From JAJYVT01 sp035534455 (GTDB lineage: Bacteria; Actinomycetota; Acidimicrobiia; Acidimicrobiales; RAAP-2), in the NCBI GenBank assembly GCA_035534455.1, contig DATLRV010000011.1:1-64000 (forward strand): a stretch of DNA of 64,000 nucleotides. The letters run 5' to 3'. The position numbers and the translations under genes were made by a program. Shown here piece by piece: positions 51,773 to 60,370 of this stretch. Each line of letters starts with the position of its first letter. The first letter of the stretch is position 1. The notes beneath the pieces were generated by a model. It did no database searches. It saw only the letters and a list, made by a program, of their open reading frames with translations, and was not told the origin of the DNA.

Positions 51773-53608
51773 ATGGGGACGCCGAGGATCTCGACGCTCG
51801 CTGCCGAATTTCCATCGCCGGTTCTCTCTCGGACCTGGCCGGGCACCGTCACGGCCGCCTTCCGCTCCACGGTCGCCACCCGGCCTGACGAGGTCGCCCT
51901 CAGGTGGCGCGGCGACGACGGCTGGGAATCGTGGACGTGGCGAGAGTACGCGGACCGCGTGGCCAGGACGGTTGCCGGACTCCGCGACCTGGGCGTCGCA
52001 GGGGGGGAGCGCGTCGTCCTCATGCTCCGCAGCAGGCCGGAGTTCCACGTCGTGGACATGGCCGCGCTGTTCGCCGGGGCGGTCCCCGTGTCGATCTACA
52101 ACTCGTCGTCGGTCGACCAGATCCATTACGTGCTCGGCCACGCCGCGCCGGTCGCGGCAGTGGTGGAGCAGCCGTTCCTCGAGCGCGTCCTCGAGGCTCG
52201 CGGCGGGCGGGACGGACTCCGTCACCTGATCGTCGTGTCGGAGCCCGCCAACGGGCCGGAGCCGGGCGAGGGGCGAGCAGACGGCGTGGTCGGGTTTCCC
52301 CAGCTGCTCGCCGGCGCCCCCGTCGAGCTGGCGAAGGCCGACGCGGCACGACCGGAGGGGCTGGCGACCCTCACCTACACGTCGGGGACGACGGGAGCTC
52401 CCAAGGCGGTCGAGATCACCCATGCCAACGTCGCCTCTGCGGTCCGGAGCATCGTGGAGGCCGTCGGGCACCGCGTCGCCGGGTGGCGCATGCTCTCCTG
52501 CCTCCCGATGGCGCACGTCGCGGAGCGGGTGGCGACCCACTACGTCCACGCGTTCGAGGGAACGGAGGTGACGACCTGCCGCGACGTCCTCCACCTGGCG
52601 GAGCACCTGCGAGAGGTCCGGCCGCACGCGATCTTCTCCGTCCCCTCGCTCTGGGAGAAGACCTACGCCTCGGTCCGGGCGCTCGCCTCCTCCTCGCCGC
52701 AGGCGCGGGAGTTCGACGACGCGCTCGCCGTCGGTCGCGAGGTCGACGCCGTGAAGAGCGAGGGCCGCGCGGTCCCCGCGGAGCTGGCGGAGAAGTGGGA
52801 GGCTGCGGACCGCACGCTCTCGGTCGTGCGAGCGCTGCTCGGGATGGACCGCGTCGAGGTCGCGGTGACGACCGCCGCGCCGATCTTCCCGGGAGTGATC
52901 ACCTTCTTCCGCTCGCTCGGGGTGCCCCTCTCCGAGCTCTACGGCCTGTCGGAGACGACGGGGCCGCTCACCTGGGACCCCTACCGGGTGAGGCCCGGCG
53001 ACGTCGGCCGTCCGATCCCCGGCTGCGAGGTCCGGCTCGCCGCGGACGGGGAGGTCCTCGCGCGCGGCGGGAACGTGTTCGCGGGCTACTTCAACGACCC
53101 GCCCCGGACCACCGAGGCGCTCGACGCGGACGGGTGGCTGCACACCGGGGACCTGGGTGTCCTCGAGGATGGGCGGCTGCGGATCGTCGGTCGCAAGAAG
53201 GACCTCATCGTCACCGCCGGCGGGGAGAACGTCTCGCCGTCCAACATCGAGACCGCACTGCGCAGCGAGCCGCTCATCGGCCAGGCATGCGTTGCGGGCG
53301 ACCGTCGCCCGCACCTCGTGGCTCTCGTGACCCTGGACCCCGACGCGCTGGGCGACTGGGCACGCCGGCACGGTCACTCGTCGGTGCCGCCGGCCGAGCT
53401 CCTCGAGCTGCCGGACCTGCGCGCCGAAGTCGACCGGGAGGTGGCCGAGGTGAACCGGCACGTCGGCCGGGTCGAGCAGGTGCGCCGCTTCGCCCTCTTG
53501 GGCGGCGAGTGGTCCGCCGACTCCGAGCTCCTCACGGCGACGATGAAGGTGAGGCGGGCACAGGTCCTGGCGACGTACGCCGCGGAGATCGACGCCCTCT
53601 ATGGGTGA
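51773..53608 (+). CDS. Long-chain fatty acid-CoA ligase (FadD15-like)
   Basis: A 611-residue adenylate-forming enzyme. The P-loop-like TYTSGTTGAPKAVEITHANV (about 200-219), YGLSETTGPLTW, GWLHTGDLGVLEDGRL and GRKKDLIVTAGGENVSP are the A3, A5, A7/A8 and hinge motifs. It activates a fatty acid as acyl-AMP then acyl-CoA. The C-terminal Lys expected in the A10 region is in LTATMKVRRAQV. The start ATG at 51773 has CAGGAGGCC upstream; the frame is open for 177 bases further 5' through a tandem repeat. Confidence 0.92.
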   Translation: MGTPRISTLAAEFPSPVLSRTWPGTVTAAFRSTVATRPDEVALRWRGDDGWESWTWREYADRVARTVAGLRDLGVAGGERVVLMLRSRPEFHVVDMAALFAGAVPVSIYNSSSVDQIHYVLGHAAPVAAVVEQPFLERVLEARGGRDGLRHLIVVSEPANGPEPGEGRADGVVGFPQLLAGAPVELAKADAARPEGLATLTYTSGTTGAPKAVEITHANVASAVRSIVEAVGHRVAGWRMLSCLPMAHVAERVATHYVHAFEGTEVTTCRDVLHLAEHLREVRPHAIFSVPSLWEKTYASVRALASSSPQAREFDDALAVGREVDAVKSEGRAVPAELAEKWEAADRTLSVVRALLGMDRVEVAVTTAAPIFPGVITFFRSLGVPLSELYGLSETTGPLTWDPYRVRPGDVGRPIPGCEVRLAADGEVLARGGNVFAGYFNDPPRTTEALDADGWLHTGDLGVLEDGRLRIVGRKKDLIVTAGGENVSPSNIETALRSEPLIGQACVAGDRRPHLVALVTLDPDALGDWARRHGHSSVPPAELLELPDLRAEVDREVAEVNRHVGRVEQVRRFALLGGEWSADSELLTATMKVRRAQVLATYAAEIDALYG

Positions 53609-53675
53609 GACGAGCACGCCGCGTGCGAATCTTCGCGAACGGCCTCTGACCAGGGAGGGAGCATCCTGCACGGCG

Positions 53676-53705
53676 TTGACAACGCCGTAACTACAGTGCT
53701 GTAAT
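53676..53705 (+). promoter_or_regulatory. Promoter of nrdJ
   Basis: TTGACA (53676-53681) and TGTAAT (53700-53705) are separated by 18 bases. They stand in an AT-richer strip that also contains the palindrome TACAGTGCTGTA (53692-53703). The hexamers match the general bacterial consensus far better than any other site in this window. Confidence 0.6.
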
Positions 53706-53707
53706 GA

Positions 53708-53723
53708 ACCCACTATCTCGCGT
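53708..53723 (+). promoter_or_regulatory. NrdR box 1 (weaker)
   Basis: The 16-bp site includes CACTATCTCG, close to the imperfect box of other nrd promoters. Its centre is exactly 31 bp upstream of box 2. Confidence 0.5.
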
Positions 53724-53738
53724 CCGGGGTGGGCCCGA

Positions 53739-53754
53739 CCACAACATGTAGTGG
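53739..53754 (+). promoter_or_regulatory. NrdR box 2
   Basis: CCACAACATGTAGTGG matches the 16-bp NrdR consensus (acaCwAtATaTwGtgt) at 12 positions and lies inside a perfect 6-bp inverted repeat, GACCAC...GTGGTC (53737-53756). NrdR represses ribonucleotide reductase genes from pairs of such boxes. nrdR itself is not in the window. Confidence 0.65.
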
Positions 53755-53935
53755 TCCGGCGTCGGTTCGGGCACGGATCGGGCCCATCGTGGAGGCGGGA
53801 TAGACATCGGTCGCCGGGGGGGTGGTGTCGGAGTCCGGGTCGACGTGGAGGGTCGCCGCGGGGACTCCTCACGCCGGCGACGGGCCGGTGGAGCTGGTGC
53901 AACGAACGCCGAGCGAGCAGAGGAGCTGGGAGTCA

Positions 53936-56900
53936 ATGGCCATCGCACCGCAGCGCGCCGAGATCGGGATCCGACGCCACTTCACGACCGAAGGGGTCGA
54001 CCCCTACGACGAGGTCCGGTGGGAGCGCCGGGACGCCCGCATCACCAACTTTCGCGACGGCACCGTCGCCTTCGAGCAGCTCGGCGTCGAGGTGCCCCAC
54101 TTCTGGAGCCTGAACGCGACCAACATCCTGGCCCAGAAGTACTTCCGCGGGACGCTCGGCACTCCCGAGCGCGAGTGGTCGCTCAAGCAGGTCGCCGATC
54201 GGGTCGTCGACACCATCACCGCGTGGGGGGTGAAGGACGGGTACTTCGTCGACCAGGTCGAGGCCGACACCTTGCGCGACGAGCTGAAGCATCTCATCAT
54301 TCACCAGAAGGCGGCGTTCAACTCTCCGGTGTGGTTCAACATCGGCGTGCACGGCGTTCCTCAGCAAGGGTCGGCGTGCTTCATCCTTGCGGTCGACGAC
54401 TCGATGGACTCCATTCTCAACTGGTACGTGGAAGAAGGGGTCATCTTCAAGGGGGGGTCCGGCGCAGGCGTGAACCTCTCGCGCATCCGTTCCTCGCACG
54501 AATTGCTGAAGGGGGGCGGCACGGCATCGGGCCCGGTCAGTTTCATGCGAGGCGCCGATGCATCCGCCGGGACCATCAAGTCGGGCGGAAAGACCAGGCG
54601 CGCCGCAAAGATGGTCATCCTCGACGCCGATCATCCCGACATCGAGGACTTCGTCTGGTGCAAGGCGATCGAGGAACGAAAGGCGCGCGTGCTCCGCGAC
54701 GCCGGGTTCGACATGGACCTCGACGGTTCCGACAGTCACTCCATCCAGTACCAGAACGCCAACAACTCCGTGCGGGTGACCGACGAGTTCATGCAGGCGG
54801 TGCTCGCCGACGCCGACTGGCAGCTCACCGCGAGGACCGACGGCTCCGTCGTGAGAAGCGTCAAGGCGCGGGACCTCTTCCGTCAGATCGCCCACGCCGC
54901 GTGGGAGTGCGCGGACCCGGGCATGCAGTTCGACACGACGATCAACACGTGGCACACCGCGCCCAACACGGGGCGGATCAACGGCAGCAACCCGTGCTGC
55001 TTCGTCGGTGAAACCCAGATCATGACGTCGGAGGGGCTCGTCTCGATTGCGCAGATCGAACGACGTTGCCAGGCCGGGACAGAGCCTCCTTCCGTGATCG
55101 CTTACGACGCTCGCGAGCAGGCGAACCAGCACCACGGCATCGTCAAGGCGTGGGTGGCGGGATACACCACCGAGCTGATGGACGTCGTCACCGAGCACGG
55201 GCGGTTCCGCTGCACCCCGGAACATCGCTTCCTCACGTCAGGCGGGGACTACGTCGAAGCGAGGGACCTGGTTCCCGGGACTGCGCTCCGCTCCGTCGGT
55301 GTGGAGGATTCGGTGGTCTCGGTCGAGCATTACACGTCGCCGGCCGAGGTCGCCGTGTACGACATGGAAGTCGCCGACGTGCACAACTTCACGGTCGCCT
55401 CTGCGCCGGACCGAGGCGTGGTGGTGAGCAACTCGGAGTACATGCACATCGACAACTCTGCGTGCAACCTCGCCAGCCTGAACCTGCTCAAGTTCCTCGA
55501 CGAAGACGGATCCTTCGACGTGGAGGGGTTCAAAGCCGCCGTCGAGGTCGTCTTCACGGGCCAGGAGATCCTCGTCGGGAACGCCGACTACCCGACCGAG
55601 AAGATCGCCGAGAACTCGCGGAAGTTCAGGGAGCTCGGCATCGGCTACGCCAATCTCGGTGCGCTGTTGATGGCGAACGGCCTGCCGTACGACTCGGATG
55701 GGGGCCGGGCGTGGGCGGGTGCCATCACCGCCCTCATGACCGGTCACGCCTACGCCACGTCGGCGAAGACCGCGAGTCGCATGGGTCCGTTCGCGGGCTT
55801 CCACGCGAACGCGGAGCCGATGGTGAACGTGTTGCGGATGCACCAGAGCGAGGCGTCGAAGATCGACGAGGAGCTCGTCCCGCCCGAGCTGCTTTCCTCC
55901 GCCCAACAGGCCTGGGACGAAGCGGTGGAGCTCGCTGAGCAGTACGGGGTGCGGAACTCGCAGGCCAGTGTCTTGGCGCCGACTGGCTGTCTTGTTGGTG
56001 GCACCCTCGTGTCGACGGGCCGCGGGCTCGTGAGGCTCCGCTCCCTCGGCGACCCGGACGGCGTCCGGTGGCAGGACCTCGACGAGGTCGTCGCAACCGA
56101 CGAGGGACCGAAGCAGGCGACGAAGTTCTTCGTCAACGGACTCGAGCCGGTCGTGACGGTCCAGACGGCGCGTGGCCACCGCGTCAGGGGGACGACCACG
56201 CACCGCATCAAGGTGGTCGACGCCGAGTCCGGGGAGTGGGCATGGCGTCGGTTCGCCGACGTGCGCGAAGGCGACGTCGTGCCGCTCTCGCTCGATTCGA
56301 TCGTCGGCGCGCCACAACGGGTGCCGCTGCCTCCGCTCGGAGAGGCCTATTGGACCGGGGAGCACCATGCCCGGGTGCCTTCGGAGATGACCGCCGAGCT
56401 CGCCGAGCTCCTCGGGTACTTCATGGGCGACGGGTCTCTGCACAGCCGTGGTCTGCGGTTCTGCGTCACGAACGGCGACTTCGACGTGGTCGAGCGTCTC
56501 TCGTACCTCGTGAAGGAGTGCTTCGGGGTCGGAGCAAGTGCGACCGAGCGACGCGGCTACACCGAGGTCCGCGCAGATTCCGTGCGGCTCGCGCTCTGGT
56601 GGGACGCGTGCGGGTTCTCCAAGCGCGCCCCCCACTCGGAACATGCCGGCAAGGGGTACGTCGCGCACGTTCCCGACGCGGTCCTGCATTCCAACGACCG
56701 CGAGATCTACGCCGCATTCGTGAGGGGGCTCTTCGAGGCCGACGGCGACACCTCGGCGGGCTACCCGACCCTCAAGAACACCTCTGTGGAAATGGTCCGG
56801 GACGTGCAGACCATCCTCCTCGCCATGGGTTTCCCGACCACCGTGTCAGTGAGGGACCGCCAGCGATCGAACAGCTGGGGGCAGGCGCCGCTGGCCTCGT

Positions 56901-58543
56901 TGCGTCTCCTGAACCTGTCGTACAACGGTGACTGGTCGTCGCGCATCGGGTTCATGGGCGGCAGGAAGAACGCCGGCGTCCACTCGATCGATCCCGCGGT
57001 CGCCCAGACGGCGCGGTGTGACTACATCGCTGTCACGAGGGGGCTCGTGGACCGGCTCGCCCCTGGCAACGATCGTTTGCGAAAGTTGCTCCTCATGGAG
57101 CTCACCCGCGGGCGGGTGAGCCGGCGCCTCGCCACCGAGCTCTTCGAGCGCACGGGTGACCCCGAGCTCGGGCACCTGCTGTCCTTCTTCTACGACAAGG
57201 TGACGTCAGCCGAGCTCACCGGCGAGGACCTGACCTACGACCTCTCGGTGCCGGAGAACGTGACCTACGTCGCCAACGGCTTCGTGAGCCACAACACGAT
57301 CGGCCTCTTGATGGACTGTGACACCACCGGTGTCGAGCCCGACCTCGGTCTCGTGAAGACCAAGAAGCTCGTGGGCGGCGGGAACATGTCGATCGTCAAC
57401 CAGACGGTGCCCCGTGCGCTGCGCCAGCTCGGATACGGAGAGGACCAGATCGACCAGATCATCGCGTACATCGACGAGCACAAGACGATCGTCGGCGCGC
57501 CGTACCTCGCCGCCGAGCACCTCCCGGTGTTCGCGTGCTCGATGGGTGACAACACCATCCACTACTCGGGCCACGTCCGAATGATGGGTGCCGTGCAGCC
57601 CTTTATCAGCGGCGCCATCAGCAAGACCGTGAACATGCCCGAGGACGTGACCGTCGAAGACGTCGAGCAGCTGCACATCGACGCCTGGAAGCTCGGCATC
57701 AAGGCGGTCGCCATCTACCGCGACAACTGCAAGGTCGCCCAGCCCCTCTCCACGACCAAGAAGGAGGGGAAGGTCGTCGAAGGCGGGGACACCGCACCCC
57801 CGGGATCCGACGCGGAGGCCAAGGACCGCGAGGTGGCGGCCAAGATTGCCGAGCTCGAGGCTGCGCTCGTGCGCGAGCGCCAGCAGAAGGCCGAGCCGAT
57901 CGTCGTCGGTGCCGTCAGAGAGCGGCTGCCGAAGCGGCGCCGCTCCAACACGTTCAAGTTCCGGGTCGCCGACTGCGAGGGCTACGTCACGGTCGGGGAG
58001 TACGAGGACGGGCGTGCGGGAGAGGTGTTCATCAAGGTGTCCAAGCAGGGCTCGACCCTGGCGGGCATCATGGACGCCTTCTCGATCTCGATCAGCCTCG
58101 GACTCCAGCACGGCGTGCCGCTCGCGACGTACGCGGACAAGTACACGAACGTGAAGTTCGAGCCGGCCGGGATCACCGACGACCCCGAGCTGCGGATCGC
58201 CACGAGCCTGGTCGACTACATCTTCCGGCGTCTCGCGCTCGACTACCTCACCTACGAAGAGCGTCTCGACCTCGGCGTGCTGTCGACGTCCGAGCGGATC
58301 CAGCCGACGCTCCCGGGCGTCGAGGAGAGCGCGACGCCGTCGGTGGGCGTGGTCGGCGAGGGACCGGCCGACACCGGTCCGCCCGCTCCCGCTCCCCGCC
58401 CGCCGGCGTCGGGCGCCGCAGCGACCGTGGCGAGGGCCGAGCAGCGCGACGCGCCGTTCTGCTACAGCTGCGGCAACGTGATGCAGCGTGCGGGGTCGTG
58501 CTACGTCTGCCCGAGCTGTGGGTCGACGAGCGGCTGCTCGTGA
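53936..58543 (+). CDS. nrdJ: Adenosylcobalamin-dependent (class II) ribonucleotide reductase with two inteins
   Basis: A 1535-residue precursor: about 954 residues of NrdJ plus two inteins. NrdJ reduces ribonucleotides to deoxyribonucleotides using coenzyme B12. Seen in the host parts are FNSPVWFNIGVHG, GGSGAGVNLSRIRSSHELLKG, the active-site SNPC then SEYMHIDNSACNLASLNLL (radical Cys at 354), and APTG followed by TIGLLMDCDTTGVEPDLGLV. The C-terminus ends in the Cys-rich YSCGNVMQRAGSCYVCPSCG, probably a redox or zinc tail. Intein 1 occupies residues 355-499 and intein 2 residues 685-1120. The ATG at 53936 has GAGGAGCTGGGAG before it. Two NrdR boxes sit upstream. It is separate from any nrdAB genes in view. 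Confidence 0.96.
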   Translation: MAIAPQRAEIGIRRHFTTEGVDPYDEVRWERRDARITNFRDGTVAFEQLGVEVPHFWSLNATNILAQKYFRGTLGTPEREWSLKQVADRVVDTITAWGVKDGYFVDQVEADTLRDELKHLIIHQKAAFNSPVWFNIGVHGVPQQGSACFILAVDDSMDSILNWYVEEGVIFKGGSGAGVNLSRIRSSHELLKGGGTASGPVSFMRGADASAGTIKSGGKTRRAAKMVILDADHPDIEDFVWCKAIEERKARVLRDAGFDMDLDGSDSHSIQYQNANNSVRVTDEFMQAVLADADWQLTARTDGSVVRSVKARDLFRQIAHAAWECADPGMQFDTTINTWHTAPNTGRINGSNPCCFVGETQIMTSEGLVSIAQIERRCQAGTEPPSVIAYDAREQANQHHGIVKAWVAGYTTELMDVVTEHGRFRCTPEHRFLTSGGDYVEARDLVPGTALRSVGVEDSVVSVEHYTSPAEVAVYDMEVADVHNFTVASAPDRGVVVSNSEYMHIDNSACNLASLNLLKFLDEDGSFDVEGFKAAVEVVFTGQEILVGNADYPTEKIAENSRKFRELGIGYANLGALLMANGLPYDSDGGRAWAGAITALMTGHAYATSAKTASRMGPFAGFHANAEPMVNVLRMHQSEASKIDEELVPPELLSSAQQAWDEAVELAEQYGVRNSQASVLAPTGCLVGGTLVSTGRGLVRLRSLGDPDGVRWQDLDEVVATDEGPKQATKFFVNGLEPVVTVQTARGHRVRGTTTHRIKVVDAESGEWAWRRFADVREGDVVPLSLDSIVGAPQRVPLPPLGEAYWTGEHHARVPSEMTAELAELLGYFMGDGSLHSRGLRFCVTNGDFDVVERLSYLVKECFGVGASATERRGYTEVRADSVRLALWWDACGFSKRAPHSEHAGKGYVAHVPDAVLHSNDREIYAAFVRGLFEADGDTSAGYPTLKNTSVEMVRDVQTILLAMGFPTTVSVRDRQRSNSWGQAPLASLRLLNLSYNGDWSSRIGFMGGRKNAGVHSIDPAVAQTARCDYIAVTRGLVDRLAPGNDRLRKLLLMELTRGRVSRRLATELFERTGDPELGHLLSFFYDKVTSAELTGEDLTYDLSVPENVTYVANGFVSHNTIGLLMDCDTTGVEPDLGLVKTKKLVGGGNMSIVNQTVPRALRQLGYGEDQIDQIIAYIDEHKTIVGAPYLAAEHLPVFACSMGDNTIHYSGHVRMMGAVQPFISGAISKTVNMPEDVTVEDVEQLHIDAWKLGIKAVAIYRDNCKVAQPLSTTKKEGKVVEGGDTAPPGSDAEAKDREVAAKIAELEAALVRERQQKAEPIVVGAVRERLPKRRRSNTFKFRVADCEGYVTVGEYEDGRAGEVFIKVSKQGSTLAGIMDAFSISISLGLQHGVPLATYADKYTNVKFEPAGITDDPELRIATSLVDYIFRRLALDYLTYEERLDLGVLSTSERIQPTLPGVEESATPSVGVVGEGPADTGPPAPAPRPPASGAAATVARAEQRDAPFCYSCGNVMQRAGSCYVCPSCGSTSGCS
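54998..55432 (+). other. Mini-intein in nrdJ at the radical cysteine
   Basis: 145 residues with a splicing (HINT) fold but no endonuclease. Block A is CFVGETQIMTSEGLVSI, block B FRCTPEHRFL with the TxxH, block F VYDMEVADVHNFTV and block G VVVSN followed by Ser. It lies directly after the SNPC Cys. The penultimate residue is Ser rather than the usual His, which can slow or change the cleavage step. Without splicing the active site cannot form. Confidence 0.85.
55988..57295 (+). mobile_element. Full-length intein with LAGLIDADG homing endonuclease in nrdJ
   Basis: 436 residues inserted between APTG and TIGLLMD. Block A is CLVGGTLVSTGRGLVRL, block B RGTTTHRIKV, endonuclease blocks C (LLGYFMGDGSL) and E (FVRGLFEADGD), block F VTYDLSVPENVTYVANG and block G FVSHN followed by Thr. 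All catalytic splicing residues (C1, TxxH, penultimate His, terminal Asn, +1 Thr) and both acidic endonuclease residues are intact, so both splicing and homing could be active. Confidence 0.9.
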
Positions 58544-58644
58544 TGACTCGCTTCACTTGCCGCTGAGCGAAGTTCAGCCACCCCACCCAACCCCGACACA
58601 CCCAACCCGGTGGTGTCGCGCCTGTGGGCGTCCCTCGCGGCCGA

Positions 58645-58676
58645 TGCGGGTACGTGCACATGCGGGTACGTGCACA
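58645..58676 (+). repeat. 16-bp tandem duplication
   Basis: Two perfect adjacent copies of TGCGGGTACGTGCACA in the space after nrdJ. Each half contains the palindromic GTGCAC. Confidence 0.85.
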
Positions 58677-58742
58677 TGGCAGCACGAGCGGGGCCGCACG
58701 ACCACGGTCCTGCTTCCGGGCGCCAAGTCGGGAGGCGGTGCA

Positions 58743-58938
58743 ATGCCAGGGAAACGTCCGAGCGTCAAGAACGAGAAGCAGTACGAAAGCCTTGAAGGAC
58801 AAGGGCATGTCCAAGGAGCGCGCGGCGCGGATCGCGAGCTCTCCAGGTGCGTCGAGCCGCGGTGGGAAGAAGTCCGGCTCCGGCGGCTCGTCGAAGCAAG
58901 GGCGCACCACCGCACCCCACGAGGCGGAATGTTGTTGA
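58743..58938 (+). pseudogene. Small basic protein gene with a one-base frameshift
   Basis: The frame opens MPGKRPSVKNEKQYE, then an extra A in GAAAGC (58785-58790) moves reading out of frame; the downstream frame continues ALKDKGMSKERAARIASSPG and a Gly/Ser/Lys-rich tail. Together these reconstruct a small, Lys-rich protein that is common in actinobacteria, typically of 60-70 residues, function unknown. GGGAGGCGG precedes the ATG. The shift may be a real mutation or a homopolymer sequencing error. Confidence 0.7.
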
Positions 58939-59055
58939 GGCGGTAGGGCTTGGTCCTCGTGTGCTTGATGAGCAGGGCGACGAGCACGCTTCAGGTACTG
59001 ATCTGCGTGCAGGGCGGCGTCCGGCCCGCCGGGCACGAGGACGCGTGTCCTCATG

Positions 59056-59571
59056 TCAGTCTGCCGGTCGGTCCGCGAGAAGCCGCTCGAGCTTCTCGAG
59101 CTGCTCGGACCAGCCCTGCTCTGCACCGGCCATCGCCTCGGCAGGCGGCAGCGGCTCGAAGTAGGACTGTCGTACGGTGAGCGCCGTACCCCCGTCGCGG
59201 GCCTCAAAAGTCACCTCGATGAGCGTTGCGAAGAGTTCACCCTGCTCGTCGTCGATGGCTCGGCCGCTCATGACGAGGCGATGCGGACGATCGATCTCGT
59301 AGTACTCCCCACCCATATGGTGGGAGAACTGGGCGGCGACAGGGACGGAGCCCGGCCACTCCATGGCGAGGCGGTACTTTCCGCCAATGCGAAGATCGAC
59401 CTCAGCGGCGGGGCAGGTGAAGCCATCGGGCCACCACCATTTCTTCAGTTGCTCGGGATCGGTGAAGGCGTCAAAGACGCGTTCCGGCGGGGCCTTGAGG
59501 GTGCGCTCGATGACGAGCTGCTTGGTCGGAGTCGCCGAACGGACGTCCACAGCGGTACGGAACTCAGGCAT
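59056..59571 (-). CDS. AHSA1/SRPBCC-domain protein
   Basis: A 171-residue Aha1-like START-fold protein: LVIERTLKAPPERVFDAFTD, PEQLKKWWWPDGFTCPAAEV and the helix GWSEQLEKLERLL. Such proteins bind small hydrophobic ligands. It is encoded directly downstream of an ArsR regulator (gap of eleven bases), an arrangement seen in many bacteria and thought to form a ligand-sensing unit. ATG at 59571 has GAGGAGAG upstream. Confidence 0.88.
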   Translation of the reverse strand: MPEFRTAVDVRSATPTKQLVIERTLKAPPERVFDAFTDPEQLKKWWWPDGFTCPAAEVDLRIGGKYRLAMEWPGSVPVAAQFSHHMGGEYYEIDRPHRLVMSGRAIDDEQGELFATLIEVTFEARDGGTALTVRQSYFEPLPPAEAMAGAEQGWSEQLEKLERLLADRPAD

Positions 59572-59582
59572 CGGGGCTCTCC

Positions 59583-59918
59583 TCAATCGTCGGTCTCGGT
59601 TTGGGTGGCAAGGTGGGCCTCGAGACGGTCGAGGCGGTCGGACCACGCGGCACGCGCGCGCCGGAGCCAGTCGTCCACCGGGGCCAGGCCCTCAAGTTGA
59701 AGTCGCGCCGGGCGGCGCTGCCCCTGGCGGGCCCGACCGATGAGACCGGCCCGCTCCAGAACCTTGAGGTGCTTGGTGATGGCCGGCTGCGTCAGCGTGG
59801 AGGCCTCTGCGAGCTCGACCACGCCAGCTTCGCCTGCCGCCAGGCGCTCCAGGATCGCCCGACGGGTGGGGTCGGCAAGGGCGGCGAAGGCCCTACTCAC
59901 GGGATCCGCACTGACCAT
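59583..59918 (-). CDS. ArsR-family transcriptional regulator
   Basis: A 111-residue winged-helix repressor: FAALADPTRRAILERLAAGE, then ELAEASTLTQPAITKHLKVL and a wing with GQRRPARLQLEGL. It lacks the CVC metal motif of metal-sensing ArsR proteins and belongs to the group paired with AHSA1-domain genes. GTG 59924 is an alternative start. The upstream sequence is AT-rich (see next entry). Confidence 0.9.
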   Translation of the reverse strand: MVSADPVSRAFAALADPTRRAILERLAAGEAGVVELAEASTLTQPAITKHLKVLERAGLIGRARQGQRRPARLQLEGLAPVDDWLRRARAAWSDRLDRLEAHLATQTETDD

Positions 59919-60370
59919 CACCACTACACTATATAACTAACTGGTAAATATCAAGAGAAGGACGGAGCGCCTCGCGCGCGCTGAGCGTCCCAAGACGCAC
60001 CCGCCGACTCGCCGCCGACCATCGCGACGGCGCTCTTCATCGAGCACCGTCATCAGCCCCGACTTGGCGGCCGTGGAGTTCGATCGCCGGGGCGCGACGA
60101 CACTCAACGCGTCCGACGACCCGACAGGACTGCCCGGATGCCAACCCCGCGACCTGCCGCCGGGGATGGGACCATCGCGACGGCGGATCGACGGCGTCGC
60201 CGCCAATGCTGAGAGTCCTCGGGTGGGACTTCGATGCCTCGAGGAGACCGTCAAGTCGGTCCGTGTCGCACGAGATGCGAACCCGGAGTCCAGGGCGGCC
60301 CGGAGACGCTCTTTGGTCCGGCGCGTGCCACGATGTCCGACCGGGCACGCTCGACGGCGAGGAGCAGGTG
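59919..60370. other. Intergenic region with AT-rich promoter segment; otherwise no gene seen
   Basis: The first 35 bases (59919-59955) are strongly AT-rich, with TATAGT on the minus strand just before the ArsR start, and probably hold the ArsR promoter and operator. The rest, to the amidohydrolase ATG at 60371, is GC-rich; open frames on both strands show no family resemblance. A GAGGAGCAGG ribosome-binding site ends the region. Confidence 0.5.

Noticed and set aside
58544..58742. Coding sequence between nrdJ and the small basic gene
   Set aside because: Frames are low-complexity (Pro/Thr or Arg-rich) and contain a 16-bp duplication; no start with a ribosome-binding site.
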